Assembly (NCBI GenBank): GCA_029465975.1
Contig: CM055761.1
Coordinates: 5,217,323-5,281,322, forward strand
Origin: Dallia pectoralis
Taxonomy: Eukaryota > Chordata > Actinopteri > Esociformes > Umbridae
Direction: 5' to 3'
Length of the DNA: 64,000 bases
The notes under the pieces are model-generated. The model was not told the DNA's origin. It made no database searches and saw only the letters and a list, made by a program, of their open reading frames with translations. Made by a program: the position numbers and the translations under genes. Below are positions 52,001 to 64,000 of this stretch, piece by piece. Each line of letters opens with the position of its first letter. Position 1 is the stretch's first letter.

Positions 52001-55000
52001 CCGGGGTTACTATTGGAAGATATACGCTATAGAGGTTTGCTTTCACTAAATCTTCCCTGGAAAAATGTCTGTTGAAACCATTGGGCTCAGGAATGTGCGC
52101 TCTCCCAAGGTGCAGAACTGTTCCGCAGAGAAGACTCAAGAGATCCATTGCTATAAATGGTAGGCCTCCTCATAACATACTGCACATACATCATAAACGT
52201 ATACCACCATGGGAAAATGGCAAGGGGGAGAACTCGTATTAACGTTGAACCAGGATGAGAAGCGTACAATTGAAGGTAGACAATTGCTTCCAGGTACCAC
52301 GTTGAGATTTTGCGATTTCTGAGCAAGAATTCTCAACGGATTACAAGGCACATTAGACGTCTTGAATGTAATAGTATGTGCATTCATATGGGTGTTTTCT
52401 ATATATTTTATTACATATTTTGACCGTGTTTATAGTTCTCTGGGAGAGGAAGGGCTCAGTAAGTGTTTGAATATGCACTAGTTAACCGCAATTCAGTACG
52501 GCGCTGTCCTTGATCTACGATCGAGTGTAAATGTGAATGCTGAGACATCCCCTGGATGTATCCACAGACACTCTGAGAGCACCGAGAAAAATATTTTACT
52601 ATCGCAGGCTGCTTTTTTTTGTATTGCCGCCGGCATCTTGCCTGTCAATGAAAAATTGAATACTGTTGAAAAACATTTCTTTAAAAACGGCTGCAATCTT
52701 GAGCAATCGTCTGTCCTAGTCTTCCTGGTGCTATTGGTCTATTCTATTCTACATTAACATTTGCCTACGAGGCGTGTTTTATTAAGTGGAACTCCCATGT
52801 GCTGGACTGAAAAAAATAACGGATTTTAAACTGGGATCTAATCTTATTTGGAACGTATAGATATTTTCATAAAATAGAGATTATATGTTTTGTGGCCTTT
52901 CTCTGGCACCAACCTTCAGCAGGGATTGTAGCATATTCCAGATGACACTATATTCCTACCAGTTTGTCAGCAACAACACATTTAATATTACGTTCAAATG
53001 CGGCTTGTGGTTAGAAATTGCTTTACCAATTTGGAGTAACTTGTCTGCAGTTTTGCTTGTGTATCACATCAGTTAAATGCTACATTATAATGGTATTAAT
53101 AGGTCTATACTTAATCTCAAGAGCACCACATTCTCTGTCGTGAATTACTGCAGTGTTGTTTCCCAATGGTAGCAGTTAATCTTAATTGGTAAACCAAGTA
53201 ATCAAATATTTTATTATCACCTAATGACATTTAAAATCCTGAGACATATTTGTAAAATATATTGAAATGTACATCTGATACAACTCCATATGACTAAAAA
53301 AGTAACTCATTGCCCTGTTTCTTTCCGAGATCACTGAAGGGAAAATGATATGACAAGAATATAAAATATCTTATAGAGGTCTGATCTTATTTGCGCTGTG
53401 TTGTTTGGGTGTCCCGTAATGAAGCCTGAACTGAGTTAAAGTAATCCATTTGGCTGCTGTGCTGCATGAAGCTTCATACTTTATTACGATCATAATTGTG
53501 TTCAACTCCGCTGAGACTTCTAGGGGCTATCGTGTTTTAACAGCTGACTGGAGACAAGTCGCTCAAAATCAACTCACTTTGCAAAAATTAAAATAAAAAA
53601 AGATTTAATGAGATTCAAAGGAAGCGTCACGACACCGGTAGAAGAGGGAGGAAAAACCGTTACGGGACGATCCACATATTTTTTTAACTAGGTATGTGCT
53701 TGTATCTGATCTCGCATGTCTTTATGTTTTGTTGTGTTACAGAAAGAATTGGGTGCCACATTCATATTTAAAATATGACACATCTGTTTATATTTAATAT
53801 TTTCTCTCACACTAAATACTTTTTTTCAGAACAATCTAAGTAATAAAGTACAAAAACATATAGAGTGAACAAATTGAAATTGATACACAAGTACACTTGT
53901 GTCCTAATTGTCTCGACATACTGTAGCAGTTATTATATGTTTTTGCTTTTATCTCCCTAGCGTAACATTTAAAACTACGCCTAACTTTATAACCAACTAT
54001 TATCATCAGTCTGTTGAGTATCCATATTTTTTCCGGGTCAGATGATGTAGTGAACAAAAAAAAATCGGTCCATCTTGTTGTCCACACCTGTTATGACGCG
54101 TCTGTGTGTGTTCTCGTTTCGTGATGTGTTTGGTGTTATCCTGCGGATATTGACTGAGGTGTGATGTTGGAGTAGAGTACCTTCTGCATTCTCTGATCTG
54201 CATAATTACTTATGCGGCAGGAGCTCGTGCTCCGAAAGGTCAGGTAGAAGAACAGGACTTTGGATAGGCTAGCTTGTGACACTGAACTACGAAGGCCTCC
54301 GTGCTTGCCCACCAGAAGAGAATTACACCAGGTGTGTTTCGCAGGTTGACGGACTTACTAAAAGTCAAGGAGATTGTGGCTAGAGGTGAAACGGATCATG
54401 GATTAGCATTTTCCCGGCTGCGCTCAAGGAAGTAATGTTTATTAACCTGTGCTGCGGTGAAAAATATTATAAATGCTGACCACCTGTAAAAACACAACAA
54501 AGGCTTGTCACCAGCCTATGCTGGTCTATGCAGAAAGAAAGAAACAAGAGACAGGAACACCGGACCGAGAGAAGGACTAAATCCCAACTCTACCGGGTTT
54601 CCATTCCAGCACACAATACTTCACAGTGACGTTTTGACTGAGTGCCGGCCAAAACCACAACAGTCACACACAATTACGGGCCTTTAAATTAGGCCACCGT
54701 TTTAAAGGAACAACAACTCATCTCTTTTGTTCGTTCTCCCTCTCTCTCTCTCTCTCTCTCTCTGTCTTTATTCATGGCCGGGATGAAGCTGGGAGAGACA
54801 TATTGAGGCTAAAGCTTGGCTAGCGCAGCTAAGTGTGAGGAACAGCAGTCTAATGAGCCACAATTTCGGGGGGCTGGCCAGGGATATAATTACTGTGGCA
54901 ACCTCTTGTGTTCAATGAGGCCTAAGCCCCAGGGGAGAGTCCTATTTCAGTCAGGTAATAGAGACACGACCCAGACTCCGGAGCCCGGGATCCTCCGATG

Positions 55001-55675
55001 ATCAAATTGTCTGTGGCAATAGCAGCTTTTTTGCTTCCCCCTGATTGTCCCCGAAGACGTAAAAAGCTGACCCGTGGATCTTTCTTTCCGAGACAGTGCA
55101 GTGTATTTACTGAACAAAGCTCTCCCAAAAGGCATTGGACTGCAAGGTGTGCCTTGTGCGTGTGCGTGTGTGTGTGCCATATGTGTGTTGGAGGCTGGCG
55201 GTGTGTGATTTATGTGGTTGTTGAGGTAACAGGAGTGCAATGAAGTTGTTCTCACCAATACGTTTGGGATCGACGCGCCCACAACCAGGAGAAACGCGCG
55301 TATAACTGACCCAGGGGCATAATTTCAAGGCAAAGTGAAAGTGTCATTTACTTCAGTCGATAGTGGTACTTAATGTTCTGCATAAATATTGCATTCAGAA
55401 CAGCTACTCACTAGTTCACCGCAAGGATCTAAAACTCGTGTTTCGTTTAATTTAGAGTGAGACATTTGTTGCCCGGCCGTCTACAGCAGTCGTCTAGGTG
55501 TTTTCTTTGGCAATTGTTTTTTAATTGATATTGTTAAAAAATATTATTATAACTTTTCAAGTTTACCTTTGTATGAAGTGTCACCTGTGGAATGGAATGT
55601 CTGCAAAATATACTTGCAATCTACAGGCTGTATGAATAACTTATACATATAATTTATAATTTACATATAATTTAT
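49026..55675. other. Intergenic, no gene recognised
   Basis: A long stretch without a supported gene. It contains a CT run at 54740-54764 and otherwise mixed, often AT-rich sequence. Open frames at 49464-49709 (minus), 50575-50976 (minus) and elsewhere lack recognisable domains and splice context. Confidence 0.4.
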
Positions 55676-55689
55676 ATATATATATGAAT

Positions 55690-55925
55690 GTATTAGTGAT
55701 AATACACTGCCCAGTGTGTTATCCTGCTGGAAGTAGCAATTAGATGATAGGTACACTGGGGCCATAAAAAGTGTCCAAAGAAAATGTTCCCCACACCATT
55801 ACGCCTCCACCACCGGCCTGAACTGTTGCGACAAGGCAGGATGTGTCCATGACTTCATGTTGTTTATGTCAAGGTCTGACTCTACCGTCTGAATGTCGCA
55901 GCGGAAATCGAGACTTCATAAACGA
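55690..55925. repeat. Fragment of a dispersed fish transposon-like repeat
   Basis: CCACACCATTACGCCTCCAC, then GGCCTGAACTGTTGCGACAA and TCTGAATGTCGCAGCGGAAA, read like a widespread teleost interspersed repeat. The rest of the element is missing. I cannot assign its class. Confidence 0.45.
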
Positions 55926-56799
55926 AAGTACTAACTCAGGGGGGTGTTCACTTATCCAAATTGTGCATTTTACTGTATTAATTTGAATTAATTTATTGGA
56001 ATGGATATTCTGGGTCACTGTGTGTAAATAAAGAGAGAAATGTTATATCTATGTGCATTTAGCGAAAACATATAGCAAACAGAATGGGAACATTTAAAAA
56101 AAAATTTAGATCACCAGCCAATCCCTCTTTTACATTTTGGGCTCAAACATACATTTTTCCAACAAAAAAAAAGTATTCTTAAATCCGATAATATATGAAA
56201 TAAAACTGACCAGAAGATGCATCTGTTATGAAATTCTAATATTTTTTGTTGCAGTTTGTAAATGTATCGATCCCTTCTACATGTCACATCCGTTCGCCTT
56301 TCATCATTACAGTGAAAAAAACAAAGAGCTGTGAGCTGGAAGGAAACAATGGCTGTTGACCTACATAGTTCAGGTAAAAATATATAAAAAAACATTCACA
56401 GTTGAAGAAACCACCAAGCACTGTCACGGCAACAATGAGAGATTTTTCGAAGTCTGGAGCAGTTGAGATGATCCATGGGGTTTTCAAGTCTCAAAATCAA
56501 CGGTACCAAACCCATGTCATATTCACTGGACTGGAACTGCATACATTTTTGGTTTTCTAGTTTGGTTTTTACTTCATGTTACGTGTTCACAGAGGTGAGT
56601 GTTGGTTCTCAGATCACTGTTTGGTGCTTGGTTTGGTGTTTGGTTAGTAAGACTCTTTATTGAGCACTTTTACTTATATCACAGTGAGTCGTTTTTTTTT
56701 CTTCAGTTGAGTTAGTAAAACACCACAAACCAGTATATCCCCTCAGCACCTGGCTCATTCCAATGCACTTCACAATAGACACTCTGATAAATAAAAAAT

Positions 56800-56840
56800 A
56801 AATAAATAATATATATATATATATATTATATATATATATT

Positions 56841-56900
<60 letters not shown>
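56800..56900. repeat. TA-rich microsatellite
   Basis: AT/TA dinucleotide runs broken by TTTATG steps, flanked by AAATAAATAAATAA. Confidence 0.9.
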
Positions 56901-56902
<2 letters not shown>

Positions 56903-57795
56903 TATCACAACACCCCACTGAGCACTAAACTAGTTGTAATTATTCAAATGTGACCTATATTTTGTTTAGAGGTCACATTAAAAGAACATTCTCTGTAAAT
57001 TAGCTTTGTTATATGGTCCTTCCTCTGGATAGTTTGAGTTGAAGACTAACGGTTTATCGATGACCAGGATCTTAACTTAATTCCCTTCTATCACAGGGAC
57101 ACGGGGACCGGTGTACACTGACCTTTAACCCATGACATCATGAGTGAATACACTGCACTGTGACTTGAGATTGTCTTCAGATCCCAATGGAAATTAACTT
57201 TAAAACCAATGTTTTCTCCAGCTGATGGCGTTAACTGCCCCCATAAGAATAGCTGTGAAATCGAGCTCTGGTAATTAGTCGTAAAACCTTTATGATTTTC
57301 ATACAGTCTGTCATTTGAGGAAATTGCGGTAATCTCACGTTGAGGATATTATTTTCTGAAAAATATTACAGGGGGCTATTGGAAGCATTACGGCTATATT
57401 GTTTCCGTCTACAAATCATGTGTTCGACAGTAATGAGGACATTTGGAAAGCTTACTCCCACTCACGTCAAACAGAAACCAAGCCCACCTGTTGAAGCATC
57501 TGACGTTAATCACTTAAAAAATGTGATTATTATATGATATTCACACCAGCCTTAGCAGAAATGTATTCACTTCTTTTCAATTTTTCCCTTCTACGTGTTA
57601 TGAGAGCAAATATTTCTACAGTTCAATATTTTTTATAAGAATTTCTACCTCTGTTTTCTAATAACCTTAATTACCGAATATATGAAATAACTCTTTACAT
57701 AAGAAAGCCGTTTGTTTTAGTTTCATTTTATTAGCGACCTACCAAGGTTAGGAAAAGAATGATGGCAAGTATTATTATTATTAAACTGAATTTCT
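56901..57795. other. Intergenic, no gene recognised
   Basis: AT-rich sequence. I see no repeat or coding region. Confidence 0.4.
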
Positions 57796-57909
57796 CCCAC
57801 TGTCCCGCCCATTCAGGGCCCAGGGATCCCGCCCCACTGTCCCGCCCATTCAGGGCCCAGGGATCCCGCCCCACTGTCCCGCCCATTCAGGGCCCAGGGA
57901 TCCCGCCCC
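57796..57909. repeat. 37-bp tandem repeat, three units
   Basis: ACTGTCCCGCCCATTCAGGG followed by CCCAGGGATCCCGCCCC is repeated three times with no visible change, immediately before the proline-rich element. Confidence 0.95.
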
Positions 57910-57949
57910 ATGCCAACTAATCCCAGCTACATCATACGTCGGCTGGTAA

Positions 57950-58585
57950 ATGAGACAACCAGGGCCGATTACACTGGAAAAACGCAAGAAGGCACCTTGG
58001 ATGCTTCCCCATAACGTTTTTGGGGGGGGAGCGCACGGTGTGTTCAGGGAGGACCGTGGGAGAACACCCACGGCCCTGGTGCTGCAACAACCGCCACCCA
58101 CTTCTCCGGGCTGCAGCCAGGGGGAGATAAAGCCCTGGAGCTACAGCCACAACCCCAGCTCCAGCCATACTACGACCCCTTCCAGCCACCAACCTCCAGA
58201 ACCCGAAGGCCCCCTAAAGGTTTGGAGTACCAGTCTGCACAGATGGTGGAGGATTTGGCTGGAGCTGCCAGGACCGGGCCCCGCCTACAGCGAGCCAGAG
58301 CCGACACCCGCCTACAGCGAGCCAGAGCCAACCCCCGCCTACAGCGAGCCAGAGCCGACCCCCGCCTACAGCGAGCCAGAGCCGACCCCCGCCTACAGCG
58401 AGCCAGAGCCGACCCCCGCCTACAGCGTATCAGAGCCGGTCCCCGCCTACAGCGTATCTGAGCTGGTCCCCGCCTACAGCGTATCAGAGCTGGTCCCCGC
58501 CTACAGCGTATCAGAGCTGGTCCCCGCCTACAGCGTATCAGAGTTGGCCTCCGCCTACAACAACCTGGTGGGCCGGGAGGCGTGA
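57950..58585 (+). pseudogene. Proline-rich open frame with 9-residue repeats, unknown class
   Basis: A 211-codon frame. The first 110 residues are Pro/Ser-rich without a recognised domain. The rest is about ten tandem 27-bp units (58283-58555), first PAYSEPEPT and then PAYSVSELV. The frame resembles the repeat at 46.9-47.7 kb in several ordered blocks, so it is more likely part of an interspersed element than a host gene. No splice sites, signal peptide or catalytic motif are visible. Confidence 0.4.
58283..58558. repeat. 27-bp coding-frame minisatellite, about ten units
   Basis: Units begin CCTACAGCG. The first five continue AGCCAGAGCCGAC and the later ones TATCAGAGCTGGT, so two subtypes lie in two contiguous blocks. 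Confidence 0.9.
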
Positions 58586-58589
58586 ATGC

Positions 58590-59755
58590 TCTCCTCTACT
58601 GACCTCCCCTCTGCCAATCAGATGGGGGGGGAGAACAATAAACCGCCTACATGGCAGAGAACATTGCTGGGGAGACCACCTGCAGAACCTCCTCCTTGGC
58701 AGTGTCCCGCCCTCCCTCCCTTATCTGTGTACCTTGCCTGGCCGGCCTGGGAGCCAGACCTTTAGGGTGGGCTACACCGTAAATGATACGTGCCAAATAT
58801 AAAATGCAGCATTCAAATAGCCAACTGTACAAACTAAGACAGAAATCAAATTCCAACGCGCTACAAATAACCGCCCGTAGTTATCGAGGACGATTGAGAT
58901 CGGGGAAGAACAGGGCAATTCACCTTGTTTTGTTTTTAAACGTTGGCAGCTAAATATATTGGATATAGATGTGGTCTGTGGGTAGTGGAAACTGATAAGG
59001 GGATGGTCAAGTGGCAGCGCCCACAGATCCCTCGATTGTAGGGCAAAACCCTCCTGCTGGCTCAGCGTACCGCACATGCAATACTACATTGAAATACTGT
59101 GAGACTGATAGTGCCAAAAATAGACCAATGTATCGTTCTTCCAATGCGTCTCTGTGCCAGTAAATACACAGCGGTTATTGGCTAGTTAATGGACTGACAA
59201 TACAACATTTGTATTGTGTACATGTTGACCATGATTTACAGCAATGACCTGGATGCAATTAGGGTTAATGGCATTGCATATCGACATATTTGTTCACCTT
59301 GCAAGCATAGGGATTTCATCAAACAAACCTTTGATTACAGGTCAGATGGTCTAACCGCTAGGCTGCCTGAAAAAAACATACTATGTTATTCGAGGTGCTT
59401 GACATATTCAGTTTTCCCTCAATTTTAGTTGATTATGCACACCTGGTTTGAGTTTATTAATTAGCAGATGTATGTAAATCACTGGGTATGGTTGCACTTT
59501 GCTTTGCATGGTTTGTTAGAGGTCACGCTGAGTTGTTGGTGAGTGTTTTCAATCACTGTCATTCTTTTTACCTTAGGCTTTGTGACTCACATTTGTATTA
59601 TTCTTAGTTCATTACCAATTATCGTGTGATAACTAACATTGCTTTGTTTAATGTTTTCATCCAAGTTGAATTAAGCAATTTGAATTACGGGACCATTTCC
59701 TAGTTCTTTATTCAAGTTGCTCCTTTTTCAATAGTTGTAAGCTTGTGAATGTGTT

Positions 59756-59791
<36 letters not shown>

Positions 59792-61540
59792 GTTCAATAC
59801 ATTAAACACTTAGCTGAGAAATTCTCGACAATAAATATATAGAATATATATGAATAATGAATCCTCAGCTCACATAAAATCCACACAACCACAGGTAGTC
59901 TCTCCCAGAGGTAGTCTCTCTCTCTCCCAAACACACTTCCATATAAAACCCATAAACTCTGGCCATTTTCGTCCGGCGAATACCTTTACTTTCTATATGG
60001 GCCTCGATTCTTAAGGTTACGTGGAGGTGAGTACCTCTCTTTATCATTCCCAGAGAGATGGGCCCTTCGTGTCTCATATAGCTCCCCGCTGGCCTAGATG
60101 GGTATCAGATGGAACTATTCAGGCCTAGCTGGAATACATTCCACTGGCTGTCCGTCTCCATTCATCATCCACCCCATAATGTCTGGGAGAAATATGTGCT
60201 TGGATGGGCTATCGTTCATTGAAGTCAAAGGTAGGAGCCCCCGTAACGTTGTTAATTCTGCTGGAAATCCCTGTATGGCTGGGAGGTCCTTGGTTTAAGT
60301 CCCTAACCAACAGGGAAGGCGCTTGTTGGGCAAAGAGACATCTTTTCACTATCGGGTGAAATGACATGCAATTCATACAGCCAATTAGCGGAGCTCAAGT
60401 GGAAGAGTTTAGCACTAAAAAAACAGTATTGTTGGTTCAATTCCAATTGACTGCAGTATAAAAATGTCTACTGTTCGACTTTGCTCGAAATAAATGAAGG
60501 TGATCGATATATTGTAGGTCAGAGGAAGAAAATAATCTAGAAACTTCCAGGGGCAGCAAGTAATTGTCTCTTCCAATTCATTCATTGTACTTCTAACTTT
60601 AAACAGGGGCTGATTGTCAGCTGGCAATGCTAAAGTGGTTATATAATAAGTAGAATGGCAGTGTTGTCATTAGCTAGAGACCCTAGCAACCTTATTTAAG
60701 TTAACTTATGTGGTTATCATTTCAATTATTGCAGCCAGTAGGCTACCAAAATACACTCAATATGCATTGCAAGTCATTCTTGTGTCCAACCTCAGGTCTT
60801 TGGTATTCTTTGCATGTGGTTCCCAACCAAGGGAGACGTGGCATACGCGAGTACTTGAACTGCAATTAAAATGTATTTACCAACTGGGACCAATTGTACC
60901 AGTCTATTGTTAATTAAATGTCTTAGATAATGAGAAAACGGTGCAAGCTTGTTGTCTTTAATTGAAAAACCTCCACTAATCCCTATTTGGGTAATCTTTG
61001 GCTCTCTTTGCACAACTACAAGTGACTAGAAGTATTTAAGCAACACGATATCATGAGATTTCGTGAAATAGACACGATTTTTGTACCCGAGATTTGTGAC
61101 ATCCACACGTAAAAGGTATTTCCCTGAGCTGTCGAAAGCAAGTGTCGTGATTGGTTGACTCAACTTGCATTTCAACCAGGAAGTGGGCGTAGCTTGAATT
61201 GTAAACGCGACGGATTTCACTTTCTGGAATATAACTCTTTTTATTACTCTAAATATTAAACGAAAGCCTGACTCTTACTCTTGCCCTAACCTTAACCTTA
61301 ACCAATACCTAACATTTCGATTTACTTATTTTCTGCATTGAATACATGACTAGTGGAGTGGAATGTAATGTGGGAAGTCAATGGGAAGAAATGTCATTTT
61401 AGAGCATGTAGCTAAAAAGTTGTTCACTGTTGTGCCACAGAAGATTTTGGTTGTGATTCACTTGAACTATTTGCTAAAGACTAGACTTTTGAAAAGTTAG
61501 TGAACTTGAAAAAATGTGGTAAAAAACACATAGCTTTAAT
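58590..61540. other. Intergenic, no gene recognised
   Basis: A TA run lies at 59757-59788. Near 60388-60458, AGCTCAAGTGGAAGAG and GGTTCAATTCC resemble tRNA-type A and B boxes and may be an old tRNA-derived SINE head. No gene can be supported. Confidence 0.4.
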
Positions 61541-61546
61541 ATGTGA

Positions 61547-61900
61547 ATCAGAATCAGGTTTATTTTGCCAAGTATAATTAGGTTAAAGTTTAAGATCTTC
61601 ATTTAGTTAGCATTTGCCATGATAGTGTACATATGTAAATGCAAGTTGTGCAAACAGAGCAATATCTAATTGTATATGCAGTTGTGCAATAATACGAGTA
61701 ATATCTTGTTGTAGTTCAAGATGTCCATTTGAGTTTGTATTGTATCAGTGCCAATGGTGAACAGGGTGGTTTATCAATAAGATGGGGACAGGGCAGGCTA
61801 TGGGCAGTCTAGTGCTAGAGGCATATTCCTTAAACTTACTGCTGTGGGAAAGAAGCTTTGGGAGGATGCACATCTGGGCACATTGAGCAGAAAAGTATAT
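61547..61900 (-). repeat. L2/Rex1-like LINE 3' fragment
   Basis: AATCAGAATCAGGTTTATTT followed by TGCCAAGTATAATTAGG is a common fish LINE terminus. Near 61830-61865 TTAAACTTACTGCTGTGGGA and AAGAAGCTTTGG match the end of the reverse transcriptase frame, read on the minus strand. Confidence 0.55.
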
Positions 61901-64000
61901 TTCAGGAATATTTGGATACATTCCTACTGTTAAAATGAGGTGGAACTCGACTGAGTGTCATACCAGCTAATAAATTCTGACTATAACTTTTCCAGTGAGC
62001 AATAGCGGGCACTAAAGCGGAGGAATGACATTTACTTATAGTGGAGACTGTCCCTAAACGTCACTAGATTATTAGCCAAACTAAAAATAGACATTTTCAT
62101 GAATGTCAATTTTTCACTGAATACTGAAACTCCTCCAAACCAATATGGTAGAATAAAGTTCTTATTTATATAACATGTATACTCTTCCCCTTGTACTCTA
62201 TGTTGTTACCACTTGATAGACTTCCATCAAAATGTGCATTTATATAAGGAATATAAAATATTGATGACGGCGTAGTGCACAAAGCTAACTAATCACTATA
62301 TTTGATCTATTATTATTATCCTTTAACATTTAATGATGCTATTGTTAAGCTTGCTTGAAAGACACGAGGCGCAGAGCAGAAGTTCATTCCTGTATTGTCT
62401 TCACGACAAAACGACAAAGAAGAGCCGGTCAATGAAATTAAACAGCAAGGCAGTTACATAGGTGCCCCAGCATAGATATGCCTAGAGGCTGCCATGCCCT
62501 GGTTAGTCCTCTAGTGTGACCATAGAGTCTCATAGAGACCTCCCAATCCCCAGGACCTCTCCACCAATTTTGTGATATCCAATTGCAGAACTTAGTCTTT
62601 CATTGCAGCAACTCCCAATGGACACGGGACAGTCAATGTTGAGATGTGTGTCATTTCTTAAGCTCATCCAATGCTGTTCAGCTTTTTATCATTATGCTTA
62701 AACATACTGTGTTCTGAAGTAGATTGCCAAATAAAATGCAGTTTTTGTTTCTTGGGACACAGAGATTCAATTCATCAATTTGGACAATGCTACTAATGCT
62801 AATTCCAGGCTGGGAGGTGAATAATAAATATTGTTGTGAATGTAAAGTTTTTATTGAAATATCAACTAAACTACCCTCTTAAAACCGATTTATTTGGATG
62901 TGTTCGCTGAGGGAACAATGTCATTTGGTACACTAGGGAGAGTTGCAGGAGAAGTGTTGTGGTGTAAAGACCGTGAAATTACTCTGCTGCCAGAAAGGTA
63001 GAAATGCCTAGCAAGAAAAAGCAAACTTATGACTTATGTCCTTTACCTGAACTTTAGTACCTGTGATGGGATTTCACATTGGTCCCTGTTATATTAGCCT
63101 TTAACATAGCACACATTTTATTAAACAAAAATTCTGTGTTTATCAGCACATTTGAACACATTCTAAAACTGTAATTCATCTCAAATAACTACAGGATGTG
63201 CAATTAATCACTAATAATTTTAACTGTTTTACAGCACTAATTACACATTTTATTTTCCTAGCTGTGTGGTTTGGTCAACACAACTAGGCCAATATTAAAC
63301 CAGATGATTTATTGATTCCAAAACCATAAGAGATATCCAAAAAAACATTTACATGTAATAGCTTACATGTAACACCATGTTCACATATCCGCATACTGCT
63401 TAATAAATACACAAATCCCTCAGATAAACCAATTATGTTCTATATTGCATTTCATTAATTATGATTTTCCTTTAAGAATGCAATTTATTTAAAAGAAAAC
63501 ACTCCGACCTCTGAGAACTGCATTTGCCATCACTGGAACTCTGAGTTAATTAACTAGTTATAATAAACAGCAACCGTAGGTTTTGTCAAAAGTCCGTAAG
63601 GTACAAAATACTATAACAGCAGGAAAACTAAGTGAAATATATCTGATAATATAATGTAAGAGGCCTGTGACCATCTAAACATGTAATATCTGGTTTGAAC
63701 CTATAGTCTTAAACACCAACCAGTAGCACGCCACGCGTCATGATTCTCAATGTGTCACACTCTCTACATTCAATTTGCAATATGGAGAAAATGCATCAAT
63801 CTCTAGGAGGTTCTCTCCTTCAAACTATAAAACATCAAGCATCTACGCCGTGCACGCCGCTCACAAATTCACTTTTCCACCATCCACCCTGACCTTTCAC
63901 TCTACTGCTATTTAGAAGTACTTGTAATTACAAACTCGCTCTGCTAGAGTAAAATGTCTACATTTCCATTAGCCAATGGACATCATTCCTTTTTTAATAG
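61901..64000. other. Intergenic, no gene recognised
   Basis: AT-rich sequence to the window end. I see no supported coding region, RNA gene or repeat. Confidence 0.4.

Noticed and set aside
60388..60458. A functional tRNA gene
   Set aside because: A- and B-box-like motifs are present, but no cloverleaf with paired acceptor and anticodon stems can be drawn. At most it is a SINE remnant.
61283..61310. Interstitial telomeric repeat (CCCTAACCTTAACCTTAACC)
   Set aside because: It has too few and too degenerate units to call telomeric.

Overview
This window is vertebrate nuclear DNA, almost certainly from a ray-finned (teleost) fish. The evidence is one multi-exon vertebrate gene with conventional GT-AG introns, together with repeats typical of fish: Tc1-like transposons, a Rex3 (RTE-clade) retrotransposon, Rex1/L2-like LINE tails, a tRNA-headed SINE fragment and many CA/GT microsatellites. 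I cannot name the species.

The only host protein gene I can support is a BRINP-family gene on the + strand, best matched to BRINP3 (BMP/retinoic acid-inducible neural-specific protein 3). Its seven coding exons at 4664-4953, 12021-12211, 12342-12526, 29038-29143, 29443-29679, 31040-31262 and 32549-33665 join in one frame to 2349 bp (782 residues plus stop). The product has a signal peptide, a MACPF domain, cysteine-rich segments and the long conserved BRINP C-terminal region ending KLCS. A likely acceptor at 4607-4608 puts a short 5' UTR in the first coding exon, so at least one non-coding exon lies upstream. The best poly(A) signal is at 34392-34397.

Layout: 0.7-3.2 kb holds decayed, partly nested Tc1-like elements. 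3.6-4.3 kb is the candidate 5' region. Intron 1 (5.0-12.0 kb) has a CpG-rich segment near 10.8-11.5 kb and ends in a GT microsatellite directly against the exon 2 acceptor. Intron 3 (12.5-29.0 kb) carries most of the mobile DNA: a 53-bp minisatellite (13.4-16.1 kb) that grew inside a LINE 3' UTR, a 5'-truncated Rex1/L2-like LINE (20.4-21.5 kb), and a nearly complete but frameshifted Rex3 (22.65-25.99 kb) with a perfect 12-bp target-site duplication. From 34.4 kb to the end I find no convincing gene. That part holds an inverted-repeat element (38.1 kb), a LINE tail (41.2 kb), a 14-bp minisatellite (43.3 kb), two related proline-rich repeats (about 46.9-47.7 and 57.8-58.8 kb), a SINE fragment (48.9 kb) and AT microsatellites.

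The most unusual signal is at the end of coding exon 3. The last 36 exon bases plus the first 9 intron bases are repeated in tandem, giving six successive 5' splice sites 45 bp apart, all in the same phase. The reading frame stays open through the whole array, so donor choice could add zero to five copies of a 15-residue segment to the MACPF region without changing the downstream frame.
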